Both the position numbers and the translations under genes were made by a program. A stretch of 64,000 nucleotides of DNA. Source: Thermococcus sp. EP1. Lineage in GTDB: Archaea; Methanobacteriota_B; Thermococci; Thermococcales; Thermococcaceae. The stretch spans positions 243,850 to 307,849 of the forward strand of contig NZ_JXCG01000003.1 of the NCBI RefSeq assembly GCF_001317345.1, in the 5' to 3' direction. Each line of letters starts with the position of its first letter. Position 1 is the stretch's first letter. Positions 18,745 through 28,056 of this stretch are shown here, piece after piece. The notes beneath the pieces were generated by a model. The model searched no databases. It was given only the letters and a program-made list of their open reading frames with translations, and had not been told where the DNA came from.

Positions 18745-19086
18745 CTCTTCACTTTTTGTTCCTTGAGTCGGTTCTGATATCTTCCCTTTCATTAAAGAAA
18801 GTTTGCATATGACTAACTTTTTTGAAGAAACACCATTTCAATAACTTCCTATTTTTGCTATAGTGCTTACAAAACTCTTTTATAATTTCAACTCAAATTG
18901 CCCATTGTAGAGTTCATGATAACAACTGTACAAAAAGAGTTCTATTTTTGGATTTTAGGGAAGTTATCTTCCTTAGCAATGTATCCAAAGAAAATCAAAG
19001 ATTGTCAAAGGGGGAATGAGTACCAAAACTTGGTAAAGAGAAAATGCTTGCAGAAAGAGGTAAAAAAGCAAAAGGAGGTGAGAATA
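18745..19086. other. 342-base AT-rich gap with no clear gene
   Basis: No protein or structured RNA that I can support. CTTTTATAATTTC near 18880 could be a TATA element giving a transcript of the DUF3795 gene with a long leader. The DUF3795 frame happens to stay open upstream to 18898, but the added residues look random. A second frame ending over the DUF3795 start (residues MLAERGKKAKGGE) may be a gene remnant. Confidence 0.4.
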
Positions 19087-19437
19087 ATGGAGAAGAACCA
19101 GATGATTGCAGTTTGTGGTCTAAACTGCAGTGAATGTGATATTTTCCGAGCCTCAGATAATCCAGAGATAGCCCAAAGAATTGTAAATTGGTTTAGAGAA
19201 GAGAGGCACATAGATGTAAAAATCGAAGACATTCACTGTTTAGGTTGTAGAGGGGATAGAACAAAACATTGGTCACCGGACTGTTGGATACTTAGATGTT
19301 GTGTTGATGAAAAGGGATTAGAATTCTGTTATCAATGTGAGGATTTTCCGTGTGAGAAACTTAGTGAATGGGCTAAAGAAAGCAAAAAATATGAAGAAGC
19401 TTTAAACCGGCTTAAAGAGATGGGGAAGAGAGAATAA
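19087..19437 (+). CDS. DUF3795 cysteine-rich protein
   Basis: A 116-residue protein with the DUF3795 pattern: VCGLNCSECDIFRAS at the N-terminus, then CLGCRGDR, CWILRCCVDEKGLEFCYQCEDFPCEKLSEW. The ten cysteines would bind metal, probably zinc. The biological role of this family is unknown. The start is fixed by GGAGGTGAGAATA immediately before the ATG, although the frame is open for a further 63 codons. It converges on valS only seven bases away. Confidence 0.85.
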   Translation: MEKNQMIAVCGLNCSECDIFRASDNPEIAQRIVNWFREERHIDVKIEDIHCLGCRGDRTKHWSPDCWILRCCVDEKGLEFCYQCEDFPCEKLSEWAKESKKYEEALNRLKEMGKRE

Positions 19438-19444
19438 AAACATT

Positions 19445-22105
19445 TTAGAAGAAGAGAATAACAGCATCTTTAACTACTGCAGTCTCTACTTCTTCCCCTT
19501 CACTGAACACGGCTTTTCTGATCACTATGTCATCCTTACCAAGCTCTATTTTCTGTCCTTCTATCTCAAATTCAACTTTTCCACTCTCTTTGAGGCTCTT
19601 AGCTATGTCCTCTGCATTTTCTTTAAGATGCTTGGTGATCTTTGGAACAAGTTTTCCGTATTTTGGTCCCACGTTCTTAAAGTTGGGTTTGATTTCAATG
19701 ATCTTTTCCTCGAGTTCTGGCTCCCCTTTGATGATTTCGAGTTTTTCAATATTCATTGTGCCGGCAATGTCTTTTTCTAGGATCTTGAGTGCGTCGTAAT
19801 TATCTAGTGTATAAATTGCGACGTGTTTAAGCTTTGCATTTAACGCTAATCCATGTGAGTTCTTGTATCTTCTCATGGCGCCGATTACCTCACTTGCTAG
19901 TTTTCCAAGTTTTTCAGCCTCTTCGCTGATCCTATCTTCTCTATATGTAGGCCACTCTAACAAGTGTATACTCTTTGCACCAATTCTTTCTTTGAACATC
20001 TCTTGGTAAAGTTCTTCGGTTATGTGAGGTGCTAGTGGAGCAAGTAGTAAGGTTATGTTGTAAAGGAGCTCATATAGTGCAGTTTTTGCCTTAATTTTGC
20101 TCTCTTCGTTTTCTCCATAGAGTCTGTGCTTTATCATTTCAATATACTCATCTGCAACCTCGTGCCATACAAATGTCATTAATTCTCTAGTGAGAAGGTT
20201 GAAGCGGTACTTTTCGAGTTCTTCGGTGGCAAATTTTATTAACCGGTGAAGTCTCGAGAGTATCCACTTGTCAAGGGGTTCAAGTTCTATATCTTTGTAC
20301 TCTTCGTAATCAAAGTCTTTGATGTGTCTCTCTGCAAAACGGAAGATGTTCCATAGCTTTTGGAGGAAGCGGTAGTTATAGTCTACGGTTTCCCACTTGA
20401 AAGGATGATCTTCTCCTGGGGGAGCTAAAGCTGTCCAGAGCCTCAATGCATCGGCACCATATTTTGGAATCACTTCTTCTGGTGAGACCACATTTCCATA
20501 ACTCTTGCTCATTTTTCTTCCATCTGGGCCAGCTACCATACCATTGATGAGTATATCGTCCCAAGGCTTCTCTCCAGTTAGGATGTAAGTTCTGAAGATT
20601 GTGTAGAATGCCCATGTCCTTATGATATCAGTTCCTTGAGGTCTTAAGGATGTGGGGAAGTTGTGGTTGAACCATTTCTCATCCTTTTGCCACTTGCTTA
20701 TTACCAATGGAGTTATAGAGGAGTCTATCCAGCAGTCAAGGACGTCTTTTACACCTTCTAAATTAGTACTTCCACACTTGGGACATTTATCTACAGGTGC
20801 TCCGTTGAACCTTGGATCCACAGGGAGGTCCTCTTCTCTAGCGGGGATTATCTCTCCACAGTCTTTGCATACCCAGAATGGGAGTGGAGTTCCAAATACT
20901 CTTTGTCTACTTATTACCCAATCCCAATCCATGCTTTCAGCCCAATCCTTTAGCCTTAGAAACATGTCTGGTGGATACCACTTTATCTGCTCGGATACCT
21001 TTACTATGTCCTCTGTAAACTCTTTCACTTTTATGAACCACTGTTTCTTTGGTAATAGTTCGATAGGAGCCCTACATGAACTTCTCTCAGTGTGTCTAAG
21101 GACACGGTGGTGTACTTGCTTCTTCTTATAAAGAAGTCCCATTTCCTCTAGATCTTTTACTATTGCTTCTTTTGCTTGTTCTGCTGTTAGTCCCTTATAC
21201 TTGCCGGCATTTTCATTCATGGTGCCATCTTCATTTATGGCTATAATTACAGGCAGGTTGTAACGTTTTTGCCATACTACGTCCTGCTCATCACCATAAG
21301 TACAGTTATAAACTGCTCCAGTACCAAATTCGGGATCTACATCCTCATCAGCTATTATTGGTACCTCTCTCTCAAATATTGGGAGTTTTACCTTTTTCCC
21401 TACCTTGTCTTTATAGCGCTCGTCCTCAGGATGGACAAACACTGCTACACAGGCAGGCATAAGTTCTGGCCTTGTTGTGGCTATTGGAATGTAATCATCT
21501 TCACCAGAGATGGGAAGTTTAATGTAATAGAGATATCCGTCTTCCTCTACGTAACCTACCTCTGCCTTTGCTAAGCTTGTTCTACACTTCGGACACCAGT
21601 AAACAGGATGCTTGTCTTGGTAAAGGAGACCTTTTTTATAGAACTCTAGGAGAGACTTTTGTACCAAAGCCTTATACTCATTGTCCATTGTGTGATATTC
21701 TAAGTCCCAGTTTGCTGAGTAGCCTATCCTTATGAACTGGTTTCTCATGGCTTCAATGGCTTGCCAGGTCCACTCTATACATTTCTTAAGGAATTCCTCT
21801 GGCTGATCCTTGCTTATCCCAAATTCTTTCTCTACTTTAAGCTCTGTTGGAAGTCCATGATTGTCAAAACCTTGTGGAAAGAGCACATTATAACCGCGCA
21901 TCCTCTTGTATCTTGCTACTATGTCAATCCAAGTATGGCTGAGCACGTGTCCCAAGTGAAGGGTCCCACTGGTAAACGGTGGTGGTGTGTCTATAGAATA
22001 AGCTGGTTTCTTTTCGTCAAGTTTATATTTGTATATTTTCTCATCAAGCCAGAATTTCTGCCATTTTGGTTCTATTTCATTTGGATCGTATGTCTTTGGG
22101 AGCAT
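19445..22105 (-). CDS. valS: Valyl-tRNA synthetase
   Basis: Class I synthetase charging tRNA-Val. Seen: HIGH-type motif TSGTLHLGHVLSH near residue 50, the long editing (CP1) domain containing TTRPELMPACVAV, two zinc-binding CPKC pairs (CPKCRTS, CPKCGST), and the KMSKSYGNV loop near residue 525. The anticodon-binding helical domain follows. The length of 886 aa is normal. CTTTTTAAATTCC on the minus strand is a likely TATA. The start ATG is preceded by GAGGTGATA. Confidence 0.98.
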   Translation of the reverse strand: MLPKTYDPNEIEPKWQKFWLDEKIYKYKLDEKKPAYSIDTPPPFTSGTLHLGHVLSHTWIDIVARYKRMRGYNVLFPQGFDNHGLPTELKVEKEFGISKDQPEEFLKKCIEWTWQAIEAMRNQFIRIGYSANWDLEYHTMDNEYKALVQKSLLEFYKKGLLYQDKHPVYWCPKCRTSLAKAEVGYVEEDGYLYYIKLPISGEDDYIPIATTRPELMPACVAVFVHPEDERYKDKVGKKVKLPIFEREVPIIADEDVDPEFGTGAVYNCTYGDEQDVVWQKRYNLPVIIAINEDGTMNENAGKYKGLTAEQAKEAIVKDLEEMGLLYKKKQVHHRVLRHTERSSCRAPIELLPKKQWFIKVKEFTEDIVKVSEQIKWYPPDMFLRLKDWAESMDWDWVISRQRVFGTPLPFWVCKDCGEIIPAREEDLPVDPRFNGAPVDKCPKCGSTNLEGVKDVLDCWIDSSITPLVISKWQKDEKWFNHNFPTSLRPQGTDIIRTWAFYTIFRTYILTGEKPWDDILINGMVAGPDGRKMSKSYGNVVSPEEVIPKYGADALRLWTALAPPGEDHPFKWETVDYNYRFLQKLWNIFRFAERHIKDFDYEEYKDIELEPLDKWILSRLHRLIKFATEELEKYRFNLLTRELMTFVWHEVADEYIEMIKHRLYGENEESKIKAKTALYELLYNITLLLAPLAPHITEELYQEMFKERIGAKSIHLLEWPTYREDRISEEAEKLGKLASEVIGAMRRYKNSHGLALNAKLKHVAIYTLDNYDALKILEKDIAGTMNIEKLEIIKGEPELEEKIIEIKPNFKNVGPKYGKLVPKITKHLKENAEDIAKSLKESGKVEFEIEGQKIELGKDDIVIRKAVFSEGEEVETAVVKDAVILFF

Positions 22106-22304
22106 TTATATCACCTCTTTTTTGGAGATATCTAACCTATCAAAAGCGGAATTTAAAAAGGTTAATCTTCCTCTCGGTGGTGCATTTGAAAAAGAGTTCA
22201 CTAACCAGAAAAACGGGAATTTCTTAAGGAGATTAATAAGTGTTTTTCTTCCGATTGACGATATGCACCACCAAAAAATAAAACAAGGTCGGAGTTTAAA
22301 AAGT

Positions 22305-23054
22305 TTACTTAATGCCAACGAGCCAGTATCTTCTGTCATTTGGATCAAGTCTTCTTTTTAAGTGGCCGTAGATTTTGACCTCATCAAAGTATTCCTTAGC
22401 AAGTAGCCTCATTTCCCTTGGAGTGTAGATGTTAAGTGTGTCATCAACAAAAAATGCTTTAGTTTCTCCATTTGGCTTGAGTATCTGGACAAGTCGCTTG
22501 AAGTGTAGTTTTTGGAGTCCTGGTTCGACTATTCGCCAATCTGTGATCACTAATTTCTCTCCATCTGCACTTTCGTCCCATACTATGGGCCCATCACTCC
22601 CTCCATAGAACCAGCAGGGAAAATCTGCAACAAAAACTCCCCCAGGTTTAAGGGCTTTGGTTACTGAGTTGAGCAGTTTTTTGAGGTCCTTTTCGTCAAA
22701 GTACATAATACTTGAAAAGAACATTGTCACTGCATCAAATTCTTGGTTAAAGTCTACTTCAAGGGCATCTCCCTGAATGAGCTCGATGGTTAATCCATCT
22801 CTTTTGGCTTTTTTCTTTGCAACTTCAAGCATCTCTTCATGCAGATCCATGCCTGTGACTTCGTAACCTCTCCTGGCGAGCTCCAATGTTGGGATTCCTG
22901 TGCCACAGGCTAGATCTAAAATCTTCTTCACATCTCGCTTGGCATCTGCTTTGAATATTTCTTCAACAAAGTTAATCTCATCTCTAACTCTCTCAGCTCG
23001 TCTTCGATAGATGGCATCGTAGTATTCAGCCAAAACAGTGTAAAGTTCATGCAT
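22305..23054 (-). CDS. SAM-dependent class I methyltransferase
   Basis: A 249-residue Rossmann methyltransferase. SAM motif I is ILDLACGTGIPTLELA near residue 45, motif II VTGMDLHEEML, then QGDALEVDFNQEFDAVTMFFSS as motifs III and IV. The N-terminal YTVLAEYYDAIYRR is typical of the small-molecule methyltransferases of this type. Substrate unknown. The ribosome binding site is GGTGGT ahead of the ATG. It is divergent from moaB. Confidence 0.88.
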   Translation of the reverse strand: MHELYTVLAEYYDAIYRRRAERVRDEINFVEEIFKADAKRDVKKILDLACGTGIPTLELARRGYEVTGMDLHEEMLEVAKKKAKRDGLTIELIQGDALEVDFNQEFDAVTMFFSSIMYFDEKDLKKLLNSVTKALKPGGVFVADFPCWFYGGSDGPIVWDESADGEKLVITDWRIVEPGLQKLHFKRLVQILKPNGETKAFFVDDTLNIYTPREMRLLAKEYFDEVKIYGHLKRRLDPNDRRYWLVGIK

Positions 23055-23157
23055 AGAACCACCTTAACTTGTGAAAATCTTTTTCTTATAAAAAGTTTAG
23101 GCCAGGACAAGCTAAAAGTTATTAACCTTTCTGCACAATGTTAAACGGTGGTGTAAA

Positions 23158-23667
23158 ATGTCTCATGAGGAACACAAAGCAAAAGCACCCAAGAAGTTTA
23201 AGTTTGCTGTTATAACCATAAGCGATACTGCAAGTCTCGGGAAGAGAGAAGATCTAAGCGGATATTATATAATTGAGGAATTGAAGAAGGAGGGGAATGA
23301 TAACGTTTATTATGCGGTAGTCCCAGATGAGAAGCTTAAGATAATAAAAGCCGTAATTGAAGCCCTCGAAAAGGCCGATGTTGTGATAACTACTGGTGGA
23401 ACAGGGATAACAAGAAGGGATATTACAATTGAAGCTTTGAGGCCTCTTTTTGATAAAGAACTCGTGGGGTTTGGTGAGATTTTCAGATTGAAGAGTTATG
23501 AAGAAGTTGGAACTGCAGCAGTATTAAGTAGAGCAACCGCTGGGATAATAAGGGACAAGGAGAGTAAAGTCGTTTTTTGCCTCCCAGGAAGTTTAAATGC
23601 TGTGAAAACTGCTCTTGAGATAATAAAACGAGAAGCGTATCATATTCTAAAGCATGCACGGGAGTAG
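23158..23667 (+). CDS. moaB: MoaB/Mog-type molybdopterin adenylyltransferase
   Basis: Activates molybdopterin with ATP before metal insertion; in hyperthermophiles the metal is normally tungsten. Seen: AVITISDTASLGKREDLSG, VITTGGTGITRRDITIEAL with the TGGTG substrate loop, and FCLPGSLNAVKTAL. Its 169 aa match the family. It is followed 44 bases later by moeA, so the two adenylylation and metal-insertion steps are encoded together. Confidence 0.95.
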   Translation: MSHEEHKAKAPKKFKFAVITISDTASLGKREDLSGYYIIEELKKEGNDNVYYAVVPDEKLKIIKAVIEALEKADVVITTGGTGITRRDITIEALRPLFDKELVGFGEIFRLKSYEEVGTAAVLSRATAGIIRDKESKVVFCLPGSLNAVKTALEIIKREAYHILKHARE

Positions 23668-23711
23668 TTGGAAGTTATAAGTTAAGACTTAAAAGTTAAA
23701 AGGTGGAAAAG

Positions 23712-24902
23712 ATGAGAGAATTTAAGCGCTTAACTCCTTACAAAGAAGCCCTTGAAATGATGTTAAACGATATTGAGGAAGTAAAAGAGGTTGAGGAACT
23801 TCCTTTAGACAATGCTCTTGGAAGAGTTCTTGGAGAGGACATTGTATCTCCAATAGACCTGCCACCGTTCAACCGTTCTGCTGTGGATGGGTATGCCATT
23901 AGAGCGGAAGATACTTTTCAAGCAAGGGAATATGCTCCAATTGAGCTTGAGGTAATTGATGAAATTACTGCAGGGATGGAAAGTGAGAAGGAAATTACAA
24001 ATGGTAAGGCAATAAGACTCATGACTGGTAATAAAATGCCCAATGGAGCAAATGCTGTTATTATGCAAGAGTATGCAAAAAGAGAGGAAAATAAGATTTA
24101 CGTACTCAGGCCTGTTGCTCCAGGAGAGAATGTTGCATTTAAAGGAGAAGACGTTAAGAAAGGTGAGGTTATTCTCAAGAAAGGCCAAATACTTAGGCCC
24201 CAAGATCTCTCAATGCTTAAGGCTTTAGGATTTAAAACTGTCAAAGTTAAAAGAAAACCAAAAGTTGGAATAATTGTCACTGGGGACGAGCTAATAGAAG
24301 ATCTCAGCGAGAAGGCTTTGGAAAGTGGGAAGATTCTTGATAGTAATTCAACGATGCTTAAGGGGCTTGTTAGAGATTACTTTAGTGAGCCAGTTTTTTA
24401 TGGGGTAATTCCGGATGATGAAGAATTAATCAGAGCAACCTTGGAAAGGGCAAAATGTGAATGTGATCTTGTTTTGATAACCGGCGGAAGCGCTTTTGGA
24501 GAAAAGGATTATGCCCACAAATTCGTTAAACTTCTTTTCCATGGGTGCACGAATAAACCCGGAAGGCCTATAGGGTATGGAGAGAGGGTTTTTGTCATGA
24601 GTGGCTATCCCTCTGCAGTGTTTGCTCAGTTTCACCTCTATGTTAAGTATGCACTAGCCAAGCTCGCTGGAGCTAATTACAAGCCAATAAAAATCAAAGC
24701 GACCTTGATGGCCAAAGTACCCTCGTCCCTTGGAAGACACGAATTTGTGAAGGTTTATTACGAAGATGGCAAAGCTCATCCAATACGAAAGAAAGGAAGT
24801 GGAATAATAAGTGCTCTGGTAGAAAGTAATGGTTACATAGAAGTTCCAGAGGACAGTGAGGGGTATAAAGAGGGAGAAGATGTGTGGGTGACATTGTATT
24901 AG
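23712..24902 (+). CDS. moeA: MoeA molybdopterin molybdotransferase (tungsten cofactor)
   Basis: Inserts molybdate or tungstate into adenylylated pterin. Seen: PPFNRSAVDGYAIRAEDT near residue 55, RLMTGNKMPNGANAVIMQE, the MoaB-like domain with GIIVTGDELIE and TGGSAFGEKDY, and the C-terminal MoeA beta-barrel to the end. Thermococcales often have two MoeA paralogues, one each for tungsten and molybdenum; I cannot tell which this is. AGGTGG ahead of ATG 23712 sets the start. The same frame stays open for 33 codons after the stop codon. Confidence 0.95.
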   Translation: MREFKRLTPYKEALEMMLNDIEEVKEVEELPLDNALGRVLGEDIVSPIDLPPFNRSAVDGYAIRAEDTFQAREYAPIELEVIDEITAGMESEKEITNGKAIRLMTGNKMPNGANAVIMQEYAKREENKIYVLRPVAPGENVAFKGEDVKKGEVILKKGQILRPQDLSMLKALGFKTVKVKRKPKVGIIVTGDELIEDLSEKALESGKILDSNSTMLKGLVRDYFSEPVFYGVIPDDEELIRATLERAKCECDLVLITGGSAFGEKDYAHKFVKLLFHGCTNKPGRPIGYGERVFVMSGYPSAVFAQFHLYVKYALAKLAGANYKPIKIKATLMAKVPSSLGRHEFVKVYYEDGKAHPIRKKGSGIISALVESNGYIEVPEDSEGYKEGEDVWVTLY

Positions 24903-25001
24903 ATCTTTACAAGGTATTCAGATGAAGGCATGGAAAAATATGAAGTAGTGCAGAGGAAGAACATTGAAGGCCTCAAAAAGTTTGAAAGTTGGGAAACTTA
25001 G
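24903..25001 (+). other. Open stretch after the moeA stop, possible gene remnant
   Basis: In the moeA frame, 32 codons follow its stop before the next one. An ATG at 24930 would start a 23-residue peptide (MEKYEVVQRKNIEGLKKFES). It looks protein-like but no family is recognisable. It lies right at the left edge of the compositionally foreign region, so it may be a truncated gene. Confidence 0.25.
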
Positions 25002-25042
25002 GGTACCAAAAACTTAAAATATTGGGACCCTTAATTTTACAC

Positions 25043-26350
25043 ATGTTGGACAAAACATTCCTCAAAAGGTATATAGTTGGATTCCATGAGAGGGACTTCA
25101 GCGGAATAATTCCAAGAGAGCTCAGGGTAGAGGCCATTCCCAACAGAGCCACGGTTATTATCGGGCCGAGAAGGGCTGGAAAGACCTATTACTTGCTCTC
25201 CCTCGTTGATAAGGAGAACCCTGAGAGATATCTCTATGTAGACTTTGAGCATCCGATCTTCCACCCTATGACTCCCACCGACTTCCTGGCCGTTCTTGAC
25301 GCCTATCACGAGCTCTATCCGAAGATAAAGCATCCAATAGTTATGCTAGATGAGGTTCAAGCCGTTCCTGACTGGGAGAGAATAGTACGCTATCTCCTCG
25401 ATGGGGGTTATACCGTTTACATTACGGGTTCTTCCTCAAAGCTTCTCTCAAGAGAGGTCGCCACCCATCTGCGCGGTCGGTCCCTTACCTATACACTGTT
25501 ACCCCTTTCATTTAGGGAGTTTCTCAGATTTAAAAGAGTGGATTATAGAGGAAGGGATTTCTACAGGAATTACACCCAGATTTCTCGGCTCCTTGAAGAG
25601 TATCTCCACTATGGAGCGTATCCGGAGGTTGCTCTCTCCTCAGAAGGTGTTAAAGATAACATACTGAAGGACTATCTTGACGTACTGATCAAGAAGGATG
25701 TCCTCGAACGTCACAGGATCAAAAACATCCACCTGCTGAACGAACTACTCTATTTTTCACTCCACAGCTATTCAAAATACGTCTCCTTTGACTCACTTTA
25801 CAGGCTCTTCAAAGGTCGGTTGAAGGTCACTAAAAGGACTATTGCAAATTACTTCTCCTACCTTGAGGAAGCCTTTGCCCTCTTTCTCGTGAGGAAGTAC
25901 GAACGTTCCCCCAAGGCCCGTATAGTTGCTCCAAGAAAGCTTTACCTGATTGACACAGGCCTCTCAATTTTTGGTTCAAAGGATTTGGGAAGAGACATGG
26001 AGAACGTCGTTTTTCTTGAGCTTTTGAGAAGAACATCGGGTAACCCAGCAATGAAGGTAACCTACTGGAAGAGTTCTCAGGGACATGAAGTTGATTTTGT
26101 AATCTCAGAGCATGGAAGGGTCAATGAGCTAATACAAGTGAGCGTCAAGACAATCGATGAAAAAACAAGGAGAAGGGAACTTCTGGCATTGCTCCACGCA
26201 TCAGAGAAGCTTGGTTGTGAGAAACTGACCCTCATAACGTTGGACGAAGAGGGAATCGAGGATATCTCGCTCTATGGAATGAAGGGCAGAGTCAAGATGG
26301 TTCCCCTGGTGAAGTGGCTCTTGGGACTCTCGACGGGTTTTGAGGAGTAA
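25043..26350 (+). CDS. AAA ATPase of the AAA_14/DUF4143 type
   Basis: A 435-residue archaeal ATPase. Walker A is IIGPRRAGKTYYLLSL near residue 45, Walker B VMLDEVQAVPDWE, followed by ITGSSSKLLSREVATHLRGRS (sensor and arginine finger). The second half carries the DUF4143 nuclease-like fold with FLELLRRTSGNPAMKVTYWKSSQGHEVDFVI, where the E...EVDFVI acidic residues recall a PD-(D/E)XK site. Such ATPases are common, mobile and poorly understood; many sit with toxin-antitoxin or mobile genes. GC is higher than in the neighbours. The start ATG follows TATA-like ACTTAAAATATT and could be leaderless or nearly so. Confidence 0.85.
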   Translation: MLDKTFLKRYIVGFHERDFSGIIPRELRVEAIPNRATVIIGPRRAGKTYYLLSLVDKENPERYLYVDFEHPIFHPMTPTDFLAVLDAYHELYPKIKHPIVMLDEVQAVPDWERIVRYLLDGGYTVYITGSSSKLLSREVATHLRGRSLTYTLLPLSFREFLRFKRVDYRGRDFYRNYTQISRLLEEYLHYGAYPEVALSSEGVKDNILKDYLDVLIKKDVLERHRIKNIHLLNELLYFSLHSYSKYVSFDSLYRLFKGRLKVTKRTIANYFSYLEEAFALFLVRKYERSPKARIVAPRKLYLIDTGLSIFGSKDLGRDMENVVFLELLRRTSGNPAMKVTYWKSSQGHEVDFVISEHGRVNELIQVSVKTIDEKTRRRELLALLHASEKLGCEKLTLITLDEEGIEDISLYGMKGRVKMVPLVKWLLGLSTGFEE

Positions 26351-26390
26351 CCTTTATTTTCTTTTAGGTTAATTTTCTAAGGTGGTGTCT

Positions 26391-28007
26391 TTGTCGCTTC
26401 TGGCTTTGACAGGGATGCTCATCTTCGAGGGTAAGAAGACTCTATACTACCCAAACCCCGGAGAGAACGAACTCGTCATCTCCGTCTCCGAAGATCTGGA
26501 AGAGTGCAAGACGGGAACGATGAGCATCACGATAGAAGACGAACCACGGGAGAAAGATATAACCTACACCATCGTAATCCGCCCGCTGGAGGTGAAGTTC
26601 GATCGCCTCGTCACCGCCCTCACCTGCCACGACTTCCGCCTGAACGAGCTGGACCAGGCGGCACCCAGAACGGTCCTTGCGGCGGCAGTGAGGCAGGATA
26701 AGACGAAGATCTGCACCTACGCATCCAGCAACACGGACGAGATTGCGGGGAAAGAATACACCTGGAATGTTGAGCGCTCCTCCGTCCTGACCTACGTGGC
26801 GAAGAAGGGTGACAAGGAGGCGTTCAGGATCATCTTCCCGGTGAAGAACGGAAAGAGCAAGCCGGTGGTGTGGGTGAAGGACATTCCAAAGGACAACGCT
26901 TGCGACGAGGTAAAGAACAGGATCTTCACGGCGGACTACAAGCAGAAGTATCAGAACTACAACCTCCACCTCGTGATCAACGGCAATGACTGCCTGCCGA
27001 AGTACGGACACGCGGAGAAGACAGAGCTGAGCAGAGCAATGACTTACGAAAACGCGCTAATATATGGGGGACTCGGTGCTGCCACGTGTCTCACAGTGAC
27101 ATACGCTTGTGGTGCGCTATCATTAGATGCGAAGAGTATAGCAACAGGAGTATTTACATGTAGCATAGGACCTTTGATGGGAACTGCCCTCACATTCGCA
27201 TCCGCAAGAGCGGGGCTTGAAGAATCCTGGAAAGCCCCCGCAGCATCGGGAGGCATTTTGACAGTGGCAGGAATCGGAGTGGGGGCGAGAGCATACTGGA
27301 AAACCCAAGAAATTGCAAGAATCAAAAAAATCGACGAACTAACAAGCTTGCCAAAAGTACAGAAAAGTGAAGGGGTGCTCTTCAGCGTTGCAGGAGGAAC
27401 TGTAAAGAGAGGGAGGGGTACCATTGCAAGTCAAGAATCATTGGCTGAGGTACTATCGCAAAAGGAGGTGCCAAAAATCCTAGCAGAAGAAGGTGCTGGC
27501 AACCTAGACGACGCGGTGAAAGCACTCAAGAAAGCAGGCGCATCAGACGACGTGATCGAGTACTTTGAAGAACTGAAGACTCTAAGAGATTACGCGAAGA
27601 AGGCACAGATGGATGATGTGGCAAAGCAATTAGATGATTTCGTTAAAGAGATAAAAGGCGCCAAGACAGCTGAAACTATCGTAAAAGCAATAGAGGATAC
27701 AGATAGCACACTCGCGAATCTCGGATTCAAGAACGTCAATGACCTCTGGAAAGCAATAACTGACAAACTAGAGGGCACCTTGGAGAAACTCAAGGATAAA
27801 AAGTTCCTCTGTGGGGCGGCGGGCGCGATCGCAGGTGCAATAACATCTTCGATAACATTCATGGCAACAACCGGAGATGTAGATTACCTCACAGTTGCAA
27901 TAAATCCCGGATCTGTCGCGACCATATCCACGGAGGGCGGAATCCTATGGGCGCATGAGGGCTGTATAAAGGTAAACGGAGCTACATGTCCTGGGCACAG
28001 ATGGTAG
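26391..28007 (+). CDS. Large unknown membrane protein of the GC-rich cassette
   Basis: Not recognised. About 538 residues from a TTG start preceded by AAGGTGGTG; an ATG at 26415 is the alternative. A short N-terminal hydrophobic segment is followed by a beta-rich domain (residues about 20-210) with isolated cysteines that suggest disulfides and an extracytoplasmic site. Next come three hydrophobic glycine/alanine-rich segments (YGGLGAATCLTVTYACGAL, ATGVFTCSIGPLMGTAL, ASGGILTVAGIGVGA). A helical charged region spans about residues 310-485 and another hydrophobic segment (LCGAAGAIAGAITSSITFMA) precedes a tail with two cysteines. GC rises to about 68% in 26581-26640 against about 35% in ordinary genes here, indicating transfer. 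Confidence 0.78.
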   Translation: MSLLALTGMLIFEGKKTLYYPNPGENELVISVSEDLEECKTGTMSITIEDEPREKDITYTIVIRPLEVKFDRLVTALTCHDFRLNELDQAAPRTVLAAAVRQDKTKICTYASSNTDEIAGKEYTWNVERSSVLTYVAKKGDKEAFRIIFPVKNGKSKPVVWVKDIPKDNACDEVKNRIFTADYKQKYQNYNLHLVINGNDCLPKYGHAEKTELSRAMTYENALIYGGLGAATCLTVTYACGALSLDAKSIATGVFTCSIGPLMGTALTFASARAGLEESWKAPAASGGILTVAGIGVGARAYWKTQEIARIKKIDELTSLPKVQKSEGVLFSVAGGTVKRGRGTIASQESLAEVLSQKEVPKILAEEGAGNLDDAVKALKKAGASDDVIEYFEELKTLRDYAKKAQMDDVAKQLDDFVKEIKGAKTAETIVKAIEDTDSTLANLGFKNVNDLWKAITDKLEGTLEKLKDKKFLCGAAGAIAGAITSSITFMATTGDVDYLTVAINPGSVATISTEGGILWAHEGCIKVNGATCPGHRW

Positions 28008-28056
28008 GAAGAACGATTAAAAACCACGGAAGAGTAGTATCAATGAGGGGTGTGGG

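Noticed and set aside
18898..19086. N-terminal extension of the DUF3795 protein
   Set aside because: A strong ribosome binding site (GGAGGTGAG) sits before the internal ATG and the family starts at that Met.
26442..27011. 189-codon reading frame antisense to the first cassette gene
   Set aside because: Arg- and Val-rich composition is what one gets from the reverse strand of a GC-rich gene; no ribosome binding site or promoter is evident.
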